This document shows, one piece after another, positions 18,267 to 26,834 of a stretch of 64,000 nt of DNA (within the stretch, counting starts at the first letter, position 1; every line of letters starts with the position of its first letter). Both the position numbers and the translations under genes were made by a program. The notes under the pieces were generated by a model that made no database searches, was not told the DNA's origin, and was given only the letters and a program-made list of their open reading frames with translations. The stretch comes from Bacteroidota bacterium. Its GTDB lineage: Bacteria; Bacteroidota; Bacteroidia; Chitinophagales; Chitinophagaceae. The stretch lies in the NCBI GenBank assembly GCA_023418315.1, contig JAEZZY010000002.1, forward strand, positions 1 to 64,000, read 5' to 3'.

Positions 18267-18644
18267 ATGAACATCCATCCCATCCTTCTTGCCCTGACCA
18301 TAGGCTTTGTTTCCTGCAATGCAGATTTCTCCGATCATCAGGAAGAAATCCGGCAAATGGAAGACAGTGTATTTGCCAATTTTCCTACGGTAAACCGGGT
18401 TTCTGTAAACGTTCAATCGGATTTCAACAAGGAAATTATCATCACGCTGGGAGATAAAGAACTTTACAACGCAAGCGATGCGGAACGAAATAAAGTGGTA
18501 ACACGCACTACCGAAATCACCCAAAATATATTCAAAGACAGAACCCCTAAAAAAGGAATCGTGATTTTTGTGGAAGAAGAAAACACCCTCCACAGCGCAC
18601 CGGATACGGAGAAAAAATACCCTATGAATCTGCCGGAAAAATAG
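18267..18644 (+). CDS. Putative lipoprotein, unknown function
   Basis: 125 residues. MNIHPILLALTIGFVSC is a lipoprotein signal peptide with lipobox FVSC, so the mature protein would be acylated at Cys17. The rest is a compact alpha/beta protein of about 105 residues (VNRVSVNVQSDFNKEIIITLGD, KVVTRTTEITQNIF, KKGIVIFVEEEN). I do not recognise a named family. It is divergent from guaB and convergent with pth, whose stop lies 3 bp after this one. Confidence 0.65.
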   Translation: MNIHPILLALTIGFVSCNADFSDHQEEIRQMEDSVFANFPTVNRVSVNVQSDFNKEIIITLGDKELYNASDAERNKVVTRTTEITQNIFKDRTPKKGIVIFVEEENTLHSAPDTEKKYPMNLPEK

Positions 18645-18647
18645 GAG

Positions 18648-19208
18648 CTATTTGTTGTACAGGCTCATGGTTTTTAACGCGCCTTGTGTGGCAAAACTTT
18701 CAATCACTTCTACGGATTTCAGCAGTTTTTCTTTTACTATGGGCAATTCATCATTCGTCCACCTGCCGAGTACAAAATCAATCTGCCTTCCCTTAGGAAA
18801 ATTATTGCCTATGCCAAAACGCAATCGGGGGTATTGATTGGTTTGCAGGATAAGATCAATATTTTTCAGACCGTTGTGCCCGGCATCGCTGCCGCCGTTG
18901 CGAAGACGAAGGGTTTCTATAGGCAAGGCCAGATCATCTACAATCACTAATGTATTTTCCACCGCAATTTTCTCTTTATCCATCCAGTATTTCACCGCCT
19001 TGCCGCTGAGGTTCATAAAGGTGGTAGGTTTTATCACGATAAAAATTTTTCCTTTCCATTTCACCTGAGCCATATAGGCATGGCGATCGAGCTGGAACGT
19101 TCCTCCATGTTTTATTACAAAAGCATCCGCCACGTCAAAGCCTATATTATGGCGCGTAGCATCATATTCATAGCCGATATTTCCCAAACCTGCAATCAGA
19201 AATTTCAT
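18648..19208 (-). CDS. pth: Peptidyl-tRNA hydrolase
   Basis: 186 residues, the normal Pth1 length. It releases tRNA from peptidyl-tRNA that falls off ribosomes. Asn10 and His20 (GLGNIGYEYDATRHNIGF) and the Asp in LVIVDDLALP correspond to the active-site residues known from E. coli Pth; FMNLSGKAV and GSDAGHNGLK carry the substrate-binding Asn residues. ATG 19206-19208 is the only sensible start. A near-consensus -7 (TATCTTCG, minus strand, 19214-19221) lies 6 nt upstream. The next gene (DUF4421) is upstream on the same strand with 34 bp between. Confidence 0.95.
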   Translation of the reverse strand: MKFLIAGLGNIGYEYDATRHNIGFDVADAFVIKHGGTFQLDRHAYMAQVKWKGKIFIVIKPTTFMNLSGKAVKYWMDKEKIAVENTLVIVDDLALPIETLRLRNGGSDAGHNGLKNIDLILQTNQYPRLRFGIGNNFPKGRQIDFVLGRWTNDELPIVKEKLLKSVEVIESFATQGALKTMSLYNK

Positions 19209-19242
19209 GGGCGCGAAGATAGCAAAACCGCATTTTCTTTAT

Positions 19243-20304
19243 TTATTGGACATCCAAAACTGCACGGGTTTTCTTTAATTTTTCCCATGGCGGATGTACT
19301 TCCAACCGCTTTGCCACAATCAAACGCACCAGCGAAGGTTCGTATTGCTGCCATGTATTTGCCCATGCCGAATTGCTTCGCTGCACATAGCCCATGTATA
19401 AAAGCCCTGCGTAAAATGTTTCAGCATTATAGCCGATTGCGGCTTTGTAGGAAAGATCAGCTTGCAAGCCTGTTTTTTGCACGGTACGGCGAAGTTCCTC
19501 ATTGCGCAGGGAAGTAGTGTTGCCGCCTATGCCGGCAAGCGCTACACCGGTTATAAAAAAATGCTTTGCAATAACCCAGGTATAAGCATAGCCGCCCTGA
19601 ATGCCTATACTGAATGCGGCGCTGCGATGAAAGCGATAATTGTCGAAAAAATCGGTATAGGCTATATCTGAGGGAATGAGGGAGGAATCGCCATGAATGC
19701 GGTTATAGTGGATATTACCGCCGAGCAAAGGCGCTCCCGCACTTTTTTTTTGATATTCATTTTGGATGAAGGCGGCACGAAAAGAAAATTTTTTTGCATT
19801 GAAAACATAAGAACCATTCACGCCTATATGCAGGGTCGAAATATCCGGTCGCACTACCCTTTTGTTTTCCGGAAGGAAGGGTTGTACTGCATTTTTTTCC
19901 GCTATAAAAAATCCTTTATAATACTGCGCATACACATCCATAATCCATTTTCTCGGAAATAAAAACGCATGAATGTCCAGCTTTCTGGTTTTTCCATATC
20001 GTGAATTATCCTGATTGATGAACGGCGCTTTTACGGTGATGTTTGCTCCCAGAAAACCATAGACGGCGCCGACTCCTATATTATAATTGTTGTTGGCTTT
20101 ATAGCTAAGTGTATTCCCTCCGTCGGTAAAGCGGTAGTTATAATATTTGGATGAACCCAAAAGGCGTACGGTCAGCATCTTCGAGCGGTCGCTGATGTAA
20201 CTCGTATCAATTTCCTCATCTAAGCGCTTCAGCAAGGCTAATTGCGCCTCCGAAGAGGAAACAAGGAAAAAAAGAAGTAGGGCAAGAAGCGCTTTTTTAG
20301 CCAT
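19243..20304 (-). CDS. DUF4421 family envelope protein
   Basis: 353 residues from ATG 20302-20304, which begins a clean signal peptide (MAKKALLALLLFFLVSSSEAQ). The body matches the DUF4421 pattern: YISDRSKMLTVRLL, YNYRFTDGGNTLSYKANN, NYNIGVGAVYGFLGANI, FLFPRKWIMDVYAQYYKGF. The strand-rich repeating aromatic character indicates an outer-membrane barrel. Members are restricted to Bacteroidota and have no known role. An in-frame ATG at 20334 is rejected because it puts polar residues in front of the signal peptide. It is divergent from the AsmA-like gene. Confidence 0.78.
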   Translation of the reverse strand: MAKKALLALLLFFLVSSSEAQLALLKRLDEEIDTSYISDRSKMLTVRLLGSSKYYNYRFTDGGNTLSYKANNNYNIGVGAVYGFLGANITVKAPFINQDNSRYGKTRKLDIHAFLFPRKWIMDVYAQYYKGFFIAEKNAVQPFLPENKRVVRPDISTLHIGVNGSYVFNAKKFSFRAAFIQNEYQKKSAGAPLLGGNIHYNRIHGDSSLIPSDIAYTDFFDNYRFHRSAAFSIGIQGGYAYTWVIAKHFFITGVALAGIGGNTTSLRNEELRRTVQKTGLQADLSYKAAIGYNAETFYAGLLYMGYVQRSNSAWANTWQQYEPSLVRLIVAKRLEVHPPWEKLKKTRAVLDVQ

Positions 20305-20416
20305 AAGGTCATTTCTTAGGGAAAAGTACATCATAAGTTATAAAAAGCGTTCCTTTAGGAGTGGTGAGCGGTATCAAAAATACTTGTTGTCCTACCAAAA
20401 CTTAGTATATTCATCC

Positions 20417-22906
20417 ATGCGATTTTTGGGAAACAGACGGAGCCTTCATAACTGGATAAAAATACCCTTGATAGGGATCGGTTCACTTGTTCTTTTGCTG
20501 ATAATTGTATGGTTGATTTTGGCGGCTTATGTACACAGCAATAAGCAACGGTTTCTGAAAAATATCACGACACAGCTTAATGAACACATCAGCGGGAAAG
20601 TAGAAATAAACAATATGAGCCTGGCTTTGCTGAAAGGTTTTCCGGGAATATCCGTAGCGCTGGAACACGTAACACTGCGCGACAGCCTTTGGCATACGCA
20701 TCACCACGACCTGCTGAATGCGCGCTATATCTATGTATCGTTAAATGTATTTTCCCTGCTCAAAAAATCGCCTAAGATAAAAGAGGTAACGCTCAAAGAC
20801 GCGGACATCTACATCTTTATAGACAGCAGCGGTTATACGAATGCCCATGTCTTTCAAAAAAAGGACAAACAAGAAGAGCAAAAAGGAAAGCAACCACAAA
20901 TCAACCACCTGCGTTTCGACCGGGTAACGCTGGCATTGGACAATCGCACGAAGCGAAAAATGTTCCGGTTGGAATTTAACGATTTTATAGCCTCGGCAGT
21001 GCATAATGATACGGGATGGGTGGCTTCCACCAAAGAAAACCTCATCTTCCGCGATATGACGTTCAATGAAGAAAAAGGAAGTTTTTTGAAGAACAAACAA
21101 ATGCGTGCGCAACTTGCATTTCATTTCAACAGCGCCAGCAAAACCATTTATATACCCCAACAAACCATTCGGCTGGATGAAGATAAAATTTTGTTTGGCG
21201 GAATGTTTCAATTCAGCACCGCACCACCGCAGTTTTCATTACAATTCAAAACAAAACAGATAGCCTATAAAAACGCCGTAGCGCTGGTATCTCCCAATAT
21301 TCAAAAAAAGCTGAACCTGATGGATCTGAAAGAACCTTTAGACCTGGATGCGTATATTGACGGACGGATAAAATTCAGAGATACTCCGGTGGTGAAGGTA
21401 AACTGGATTGTAAAAAATAATGTATTCACCACACCCGGCGGCGATATTACCGATTGCAGTTTCAGTGGTTATTTTCTTAATTCCGCCCAACCGAATGCAG
21501 GAAAAAATGATAAAAACTCCATCATCAGTGTACCGGATTTTATAGGCAATTATGTAGGGGTTCCCTTCCGGGCCGATTCGGTCATCATTCAAAACATAGC
21601 AAAGCCTATACTTACCGGTCGGTTATATTCCTCTTTTAATGTTTCCAAACTCAACGAAACGGTGGGCAGTGAGGCCATTCAGTTTAACTCCGGCAAGGCG
21701 GATGTGGACTTGGGCTTTAAAGTAGCGCTTAGTAAAAACGATCTTCTTCCTCCCTATATAAAAGGTCATGTAACCATTCAGGATCTGGGCTTCACGTATC
21801 TGCCCCGCAATATTTCGTTTGATAAAAGTAAAGTAACCCTGCTCTTTACCGGCAGCGACCTACATGTGCGCAACACCAAGCTGCAAAGCAAAAGCAGCGT
21901 CTTGTATGTATCGGGGACGGTACTCAATTTTCTGAATCTCTATTATACAGCTCCTGAAAAAATGGTGCTCGATTGGCATATCGAAAGTCCGCTTATCAAC
22001 CTCAATGAATTTCAATCCTTATTAGCTCCGCGAAAAACAAAACGTATCGCACGATCCTCAGGAAATAACCGCGCGAGCAAAGTATCGCAACAAATAGACG
22101 AAGCGCTGGACAAAAGTAATGTACACATGAAACTGAGCCTCGATAAAGTAGTCTATAAAAAATTTACCGCCACGGATATCCAAGCAGGGATGGATATGGT
22201 GCAGACCGGTATTTCCATCAATGAGGCGACAGTAAAAACCTCCGGCGGCACCCTTACGCTGAATGCGGATATAGACCAGCGGGGAAATATTAATGATGTG
22301 GCATTAAAATCCACAATTGCGCATGTGAACGTGCAGAAATTCTTTGAGCAATTCAATAATTTCGGGCAGACCGCCATCACTTCAGCCAATATAAAAGGCA
22401 TCCTAAGCGGAGAGGTAGAAGCGAAAACAAAAATATCGGATGGGGGCGAAATAGTGGGCGGGTCTATGTTTGGCAGCGTACGATTTTTATTGGAGAACGG
22501 AGAGCTTAACAATTTTGAGCCGTTTGAGAAAATAGGAAATTTTCTTTTTCGCAACCGCAACATGGCGCACGTTACCTTTCGCGATATTAAGAACCGACTG
22601 GATCTCAACGGAGATAAAATACACATCAATCCGATGCGGATAGAATCCAGCGCATTTACTATGGCGATAGAGGGCGTATATGGATTAAAAAACGGCACCA
22701 ATATCTCCATTGACCTACCGTTGCGCAATCCGCAAAAAGACGCAGACATCCTCAATGACAGCCTCCGTGTGCTCAGAAGCATGAAGGGCATTGTACTGCG
22801 TTTGCAAGCCATAGACGGAGAAGACGGCAAAGTGAAAATAAAACTCAGAAGCAATGCGAGAAAAAGAGCCGAAGAAAGCCTTTTAAAAAAGGAAGAGGAG
22901 GAATAA
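20417..22906 (+). CDS. AsmA-like envelope protein
   Basis: 829 residues from ATG 20417. A single N-terminal membrane helix (IKIPLIGIGSLVLLLIIVWL) anchors a long periplasmic beta-rich protein. The segment after the helix (LNEHISGKVEINNMSLALLKGFPGISV, split by short gaps) is the typical AsmA/DUF748 opening, and the C-terminal AsmA_2-like part includes TSANIKGILSGEVEAKTKISDG. Such proteins form hydrophobic grooves proposed to move phospholipids to the outer membrane. A low-complexity basic loop (LAPRKTKRIARSSGNN) lies near residue 555. The C-terminus is charged (ESLLKKEEEE). Confidence 0.8.
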   Translation: MRFLGNRRSLHNWIKIPLIGIGSLVLLLIIVWLILAAYVHSNKQRFLKNITTQLNEHISGKVEINNMSLALLKGFPGISVALEHVTLRDSLWHTHHHDLLNARYIYVSLNVFSLLKKSPKIKEVTLKDADIYIFIDSSGYTNAHVFQKKDKQEEQKGKQPQINHLRFDRVTLALDNRTKRKMFRLEFNDFIASAVHNDTGWVASTKENLIFRDMTFNEEKGSFLKNKQMRAQLAFHFNSASKTIYIPQQTIRLDEDKILFGGMFQFSTAPPQFSLQFKTKQIAYKNAVALVSPNIQKKLNLMDLKEPLDLDAYIDGRIKFRDTPVVKVNWIVKNNVFTTPGGDITDCSFSGYFLNSAQPNAGKNDKNSIISVPDFIGNYVGVPFRADSVIIQNIAKPILTGRLYSSFNVSKLNETVGSEAIQFNSGKADVDLGFKVALSKNDLLPPYIKGHVTIQDLGFTYLPRNISFDKSKVTLLFTGSDLHVRNTKLQSKSSVLYVSGTVLNFLNLYYTAPEKMVLDWHIESPLINLNEFQSLLAPRKTKRIARSSGNNRASKVSQQIDEALDKSNVHMKLSLDKVVYKKFTATDIQAGMDMVQTGISINEATVKTSGGTLTLNADIDQRGNINDVALKSTIAHVNVQKFFEQFNNFGQTAITSANIKGILSGEVEAKTKISDGGEIVGGSMFGSVRFLLENGELNNFEPFEKIGNFLFRNRNMAHVTFRDIKNRLDLNGDKIHINPMRIESSAFTMAIEGVYGLKNGTNISIDLPLRNPQKDADILNDSLRVLRSMKGIVLRLQAIDGEDGKVKIKLRSNARKRAEESLLKKEEEE

Positions 22907-23172
22907 GATTTTAACTCATTAGGGATATAATTTTAACTCAACTCCCGTTCGATTAAGAGGGATTTTCCTGCCACCTCAATTACCGAGTACTAACATTTCA
23001 ATTTACCTTAAATGGTTTGGCATCGTGCATCACTTCAAAACAGGCTTCACCTGTTATCTCTGACCACAAAGCTTTTTTTGCACTTTAAGATAAAGTAAAT
23101 TTTATCTTAGCGGGGATTAATCATATACTGAGAGTGCAAGCCTCTCCTACACGAGGTTAATCGTTTTATACC
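22907..23172. other. Intergenic region with two small inverted repeats
   Basis: 266 bp between the AsmA-like gene and the RNA methylase. It holds an 11-bp direct repeat ATTTTAACTCA (in 22907-22940), a 6-bp hairpin (AACAGG 23039-23044 with CCTGTT 23050-23055) and an 8-bp dyad AAGATAAA/TTTATCTT (23087-23094 with 23101-23108). No T-run follows, so neither is a clear terminator; the second could be an operator for the methylase gene. No tRNA or gene seen. Confidence 0.45.
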
Positions 23173-23688
23173 ATGTTTGTAAAAAAAGAAATGGAAGAGC
23201 TGGAGCGCAAAACTGCCGAAGAAGCAAAGCGTTCCGGGAAAAACAACGTCATCGTGATTTTGGATGATATACGCAGTATGCATAATGTAGGCTCGGTATT
23301 CCGCACCTGCGATGCCTTTGCCGTGGAAGCGCTGTACCTCTGCGGTTTTACGCCTACCCCGCCCCACCGCGATATTCACAAAACCGCACTCGGCGCTACG
23401 GAAACAGTACACTGGCGCTATTTTGAAAATACGACAGCTGCGGTGAACGCTGCCCGGCAAAAAGGCTATAAAATAGCTGCCGTAGAACAAGCACACCACA
23501 GCATTTCCCTAAAAGACATTTCCGCGCAGGAACCTATAGCGCTCATCTTCGGCAATGAAGTAAGCGGGGTAAATGCCGCTGTTCTGAAGCAGGCGGATAG
23601 CTGCATTGAGATACCGCAATGGGGAGCCAAGCATTCGCTGAATATAGCCGTGAGCGTAGGCATCGTGCTTTGGGAGCTGGTGCGCTGA
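23173..23688 (+). CDS. SPOUT-family RNA methyltransferase (TrmH/SpoU type)
   Basis: 171 residues with the three SpoU motifs: motif 1 MHNVGSVFRTCDAF (about 36-49), motif 2 ALIFGNEVSGV, motif 3 IPQWGAKHSLNIAVSVGIVLWE. These form the knotted SAM site of 2'-O-ribose methylases. There is no separate N-terminal substrate-binding domain, so it is a minimal single-domain enzyme; the target could be tRNA or rRNA and cannot be told from sequence. ATG 23173 follows a gap with inverted repeats. Neighbours (AsmA-like protein, lipoprotein) give no functional hint. Confidence 0.88.
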   Translation: MFVKKEMEELERKTAEEAKRSGKNNVIVILDDIRSMHNVGSVFRTCDAFAVEALYLCGFTPTPPHRDIHKTALGATETVHWRYFENTTAAVNAARQKGYKIAAVEQAHHSISLKDISAQEPIALIFGNEVSGVNAAVLKQADSCIEIPQWGAKHSLNIAVSVGIVLWELVR

Positions 23689-23804
23689 TCCTACCCGAAA
23701 TCCACAGTAGAAAATTACCCAAACAACGGTATTGCACCGATAGGAAAATCATTTCAATTTTACCCTATAAATTGTTTATTTTAAAACCAAATAAAACAGA
23801 CTTT

Positions 23805-24356
23805 ATGAACATCAACATCACCCTTTGCACCGTTTTGCTGGCAGGCGCCGCATGGCTGTCTTCCTGCAATAAAGAAGATAAAGCTTCCGGCGACCTTAGC
23901 GCCGGACAATGCTCTGTTTCGTTTAATACCGATAAGGATTTTAACGGAACCAGCACCATCAATATACCGGCAAGCATGTACACCACGGCCGTGAAATCCA
24001 CCATGGCCAATAAGGATATGTTTACCCTAAACGCCACCAAAGTGGATATAGGCATGGGTGGAGGTAAAACTGCCAACGCATTGATGACGCTTCACGTACC
24101 CTTAGGCGCTACTACCTCCGGCGGCAGCCTCTCCGGAGAATTTGCAGGTAAAGGAGATATAACCGGAACCTTAACCGTAAGCCACCTCAGCGCCGGACAA
24201 AGCAAGCCCGCTTATAGCGCAGAAGGAGGAAGCATCATTATTACCAAACTGACAGCTACCGAACTGGAAGGAAATTTTACTGCACAATGTGTCAATGAAG
24301 ATGACCATACCACGCTCAGTTTATCCAACGGGAAGTTTGTCGCCAAGTTTAAATAA
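23805..24356 (+). CDS. Putative lipoprotein, unknown function
   Basis: 183 residues from ATG 23805, chosen because a lipoprotein signal starts there (MNINITLCTVLLAGAAWLSSC, lipobox LSSC). The mature part is Ser/Thr/Gly-rich and strand-forming (CSVSFNTDKDFNGTSTINIP, LMTLHVPLGATTSGGSLSGEF, GNFTAQCVNEDDHTTLSLSNGKF). Two cysteines beyond the lipid Cys could form a disulfide. No named family recognised. It ends before a bidirectional terminator and is convergent with the ABC-F gene. Confidence 0.65.
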   Translation: MNINITLCTVLLAGAAWLSSCNKEDKASGDLSAGQCSVSFNTDKDFNGTSTINIPASMYTTAVKSTMANKDMFTLNATKVDIGMGGGKTANALMTLHVPLGATTSGGSLSGEFAGKGDITGTLTVSHLSAGQSKPAYSAEGGSIIITKLTATELEGNFTAQCVNEDDHTTLSLSNGKFVAKFK

Positions 24357-24428
24357 TTGAGTTATTTTTGCCACGGTGCCAAACCTCGTGGATACAATGG
24401 GCGAATGCCTTTATTGTATCACAAATTT

Positions 24429-24454
24429 AAAGCCTCCGTTCTCCCGGAGGCTTT
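24429..24454. terminator. Bidirectional terminator between lipoprotein and ABC-F genes
   Basis: A perfect 10-bp stem, AAAGCCTCCG with CGGAGGCTTT, loop 24439-24444, A-rich on the left and T-rich on the right, so it can serve both convergent genes. Confidence 0.85.
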
Positions 24455-24489
24455 ATTCTTTTAAAATAAACAGAATGCGGATGAATGAC

Positions 24490-26457
24490 TTATTCGGCTA
24501 TCTTCTGCTCCAGCTCCATCATCTCTTCAAACAGGGTTTCATAGGCAGCGGTTTGGCTATCTGTTTGGGCGCTCAGTTTTTTGTATTGCTCATCCAGCGA
24601 TTGGAATTTTGCTTTATCGGCATAGACCTCCGGATCGGCAAGCTGCGTTTCTATTTGCCTAAGCTGCGCTTTCAGTTTTTCCAATTCTTCCTCTGCTTTC
24701 TGAAAGGCTTTTGTTTTTTGCTGATGCAATTTTTTATAATCGGCGGATGCGTGAGCGGATGGATTTGTTGATTTCTTCTCTGTAGTTTCTTTTTTCTTAA
24801 CCTCTTCCTCTTTCTTCCCTGCCAACTGCTTACTGCCAGCTGCCAACTGCCTTTTTGCTTTCTCCGCTTCCCATTGCACCCATTCTTCATAATCGCCTAC
24901 AAACTCGTTGATTTTTCCATCCTCAATATTCCAGATTTTATTGGCTGTTTTGCTGATGAAATAACGATCGTGGGAAACAAGGATGAGGGTGCCTTTGTAT
25001 TTGTTGAGCGCTTCGATCAGCATCTCTACCGATTGCATATCGAGGTGGTTAGTCGGTTCATCCAACATCAGGAAATTCCCTTTGGCGGCAATCACTTTTG
25101 CCAATGCCACCCGCGCTTTTTCACCGCCGCTCAGCACTTTTATTTTCTTAAATACATCATCACCGCTAAACAAGAAACAACCCAGCAATTGCCGCAATTC
25201 CAATTCCGTTTTGCCCGTTCCGGCATGTTTCATTTCATCCAGCAACGTGTTCTCTATAGTGAGGGCTTCCAACTGATGTTGCGCATAGAAACTTTCCTCC
25301 ACATTATGCCCTTCCTTGCGTTCGCCTTCTATAGGCTCCTTACCGGCTATAATACGCAGCAAGGTGGATTTTCCTTTACCATTCGCACCGATCAGGGCTA
25401 TTTTATCGCCTCTTAGGATTTCTGCATCGGCATGATCCAGTATTTTTATATCGCCAAAGTTTTTAGAAACATCGGTAAGCGTTGTAATGATTTTTCCGGG
25501 CTGCACGGCAATGTCGAAATTGATGTTCATCACCGGCACGGTGGCATCCGGCGCTTCGATGCGGTCGAGTTTATCCAGCCGTTTTATAGCGCTTTGTGCC
25601 TGCGCGGCTTTGGTGGCTTTGGCACGGAAACGTTCAATAAAACGTTCCTGCTGACGGATATAATCTTGTTGGTTTTCAAAAGCACGTTGTTGTAATACCA
25701 TGCGTTCTTCTTTCTCTTTTAAAAAGAAGGAATAATTACCGCTATAACTCACCAGATCACGCTGCCATACTTCCACTATTTTCGTTACCATTCTATCGAG
25801 GAAATAGCGGTCGTGGGAAACGATGACCACGCTGCCAGGGTATGATTGCAGATAGCGTTCCAGCCATTCGATGGAGGGAAGATCCAAGTGGTTGGTAGGC
25901 TCATCGAGCAATAATAAATCCGGTGCTTGCAACATCATTTTTGCCAGCAACACGCGCATCCTCCAGCCGCCGGAAAACTGACTGTAAGAACGTTGCAGAT
26001 CGGCTGTAGAAAACCCCAATCCTTCCAATACCTCTGCCGTGCGGTGTTCCATTTCATAGCCACCTGCCAGCTCAAAATCATGCAACGCATGGCTATATTC
26101 GTCTAATAAATCGGCATCTTCGGGTTTTGATTCCAGTTCTTTGATGATGCGCTCCATTTCCTTTTCCACCTCATGCGCTTTTTCAAACGCCTGCATCCCT
26201 ACTTTCAGAATGCTTTCATCCGAAGAAAAGCTCAGTAAATCCTGATTAAAAAAACCGATAGTAACGTCTTTGGGCTTGTTGATAGCGCCTTCATCCACCC
26301 GGTAAGCGCCGGTGATGAGCCGCAGCACGGTGGATTTTCCTGCACCGTTGTGCCCCACCAAACCAATGCGCTCGCCCCGTTCAATCTGCCAGCTTGCTTC
26401 CTCTATTATAGGTCTTGCGCCGAAGAAAAAGGATACATTTTGTAAAGAAACCAACAT
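24490..26457 (-). CDS. ABC-F family ATPase
   Basis: 655 residues, two ABC cassettes and no membrane segment, so an ABC-F translation factor. Cassette 1: Walker A GHNGAGKST at 35-43, signature FSGGWRMR, Walker B LLLLDEPTNHLD. Then a long charged linker (residues about 240-310, the P-site tRNA interaction motif position). Cassette 2: GANGKGKST, LSGGEKARVA, FLMLDEPTNHLD. The C-terminal 110 residues are a charged coiled coil of the Uup/EttA sort (EEELEKLKAQLRQIETQL). The segment just before the coiled coil is encoded by a DNA repeat of CTGCCAACTG type (24819-24851). Members act on ribosomes; an antibiotic-protection role is possible but unsupported here. Promoter at 26465-26494. Confidence 0.9.
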   Translation of the reverse strand: MLVSLQNVSFFFGARPIIEEASWQIERGERIGLVGHNGAGKSTVLRLITGAYRVDEGAINKPKDVTIGFFNQDLLSFSSDESILKVGMQAFEKAHEVEKEMERIIKELESKPEDADLLDEYSHALHDFELAGGYEMEHRTAEVLEGLGFSTADLQRSYSQFSGGWRMRVLLAKMMLQAPDLLLLDEPTNHLDLPSIEWLERYLQSYPGSVVIVSHDRYFLDRMVTKIVEVWQRDLVSYSGNYSFFLKEKEERMVLQQRAFENQQDYIRQQERFIERFRAKATKAAQAQSAIKRLDKLDRIEAPDATVPVMNINFDIAVQPGKIITTLTDVSKNFGDIKILDHADAEILRGDKIALIGANGKGKSTLLRIIAGKEPIEGERKEGHNVEESFYAQHQLEALTIENTLLDEMKHAGTGKTELELRQLLGCFLFSGDDVFKKIKVLSGGEKARVALAKVIAAKGNFLMLDEPTNHLDMQSVEMLIEALNKYKGTLILVSHDRYFISKTANKIWNIEDGKINEFVGDYEEWVQWEAEKAKRQLAAGSKQLAGKKEEEVKKKETTEKKSTNPSAHASADYKKLHQQKTKAFQKAEEELEKLKAQLRQIETQLADPEVYADKAKFQSLDEQYKKLSAQTDSQTAAYETLFEEMMELEQKIAE

Positions 26458-26464
26458 AGGGCGG

Positions 26465-26494
26465 CAAAGGTAGTTTTGAATAAGGGGTTTTCAA
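26465..26494 (-). promoter_or_regulatory. Promoter of the ABC-F gene
   Basis: Minus strand: TTG (26492-26494), 19 bp, TACCTTTG (26465-26472), ending 7 nt before the ATG. Both elements match consensus. Confidence 0.7.
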
Positions 26495-26713
26495 ATTTTT
26501 CATTGTTATAACCCGCGGTTTAAAGGGCTACAAACGGGAATTAATTTGGGTTTAATGATTTTCACCCTTTCCATGATTTTTATTTTCTCTTCTTTATCAG
26601 GTCGGAAATATGAATTGAAAAGCATTTGAACATTGGCAAAAACGAACAGGTCTTAAATGCGGTTTCCTATATCATTTTAAAAAGAAAAAAACAAAACAAC
26701 AGCATACTAAAAA
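26495..26713. other. Non-coding remainder between ABC-F promoter and rpsD terminator
   Basis: About 220 bp, AT-rich. No gene is supported; rpoA and rplQ, which usually follow rpsD, are not here and would not fit. I see no repeat of note. Confidence 0.5.
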
Positions 26714-26783
26714 GGTTTTCTGTAGGCTTAGGGTATTAATTATCGGACATACGTCCAACACCCGAAACGCTATACAGAAAACC
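26714..26783 (-). terminator. Three-tier nested stem after rpsD, probable operon terminator
   Basis: Outer stem GGTTTTCTGTA (26714-26724) with TACAGAAAACC (26773-26783), 11 perfect pairs. Inside it GGGTATT (26731-26737) pairs with AACACCC (26757-26763) with one mismatch, and inside that GGAC (26745-26748) pairs with GTCC (26753-26756). In the direction of rpsD transcription the structure is followed by TTTTTAG. It starts 52 bp after the rpsD stop. The long branched loop is unusual for a plain terminator. Confidence 0.6.
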
Positions 26784-26834
26784 CCTCAAGAGTATCCTAT
26801 ACAAGTAGTTAAAAAAAGAATACTTTTTTAAATC

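Noticed and set aside
22946..22955. tRNA T-loop-like CGTTCGATTA
   Set aside because: No D-arm, anticodon arm or acceptor stem can be folded around it.
26458..26834. Possible hidden rpoA/rplQ remnant after rpsD
   Set aside because: The gap is too short and no translation resembles alpha subunit or L17.
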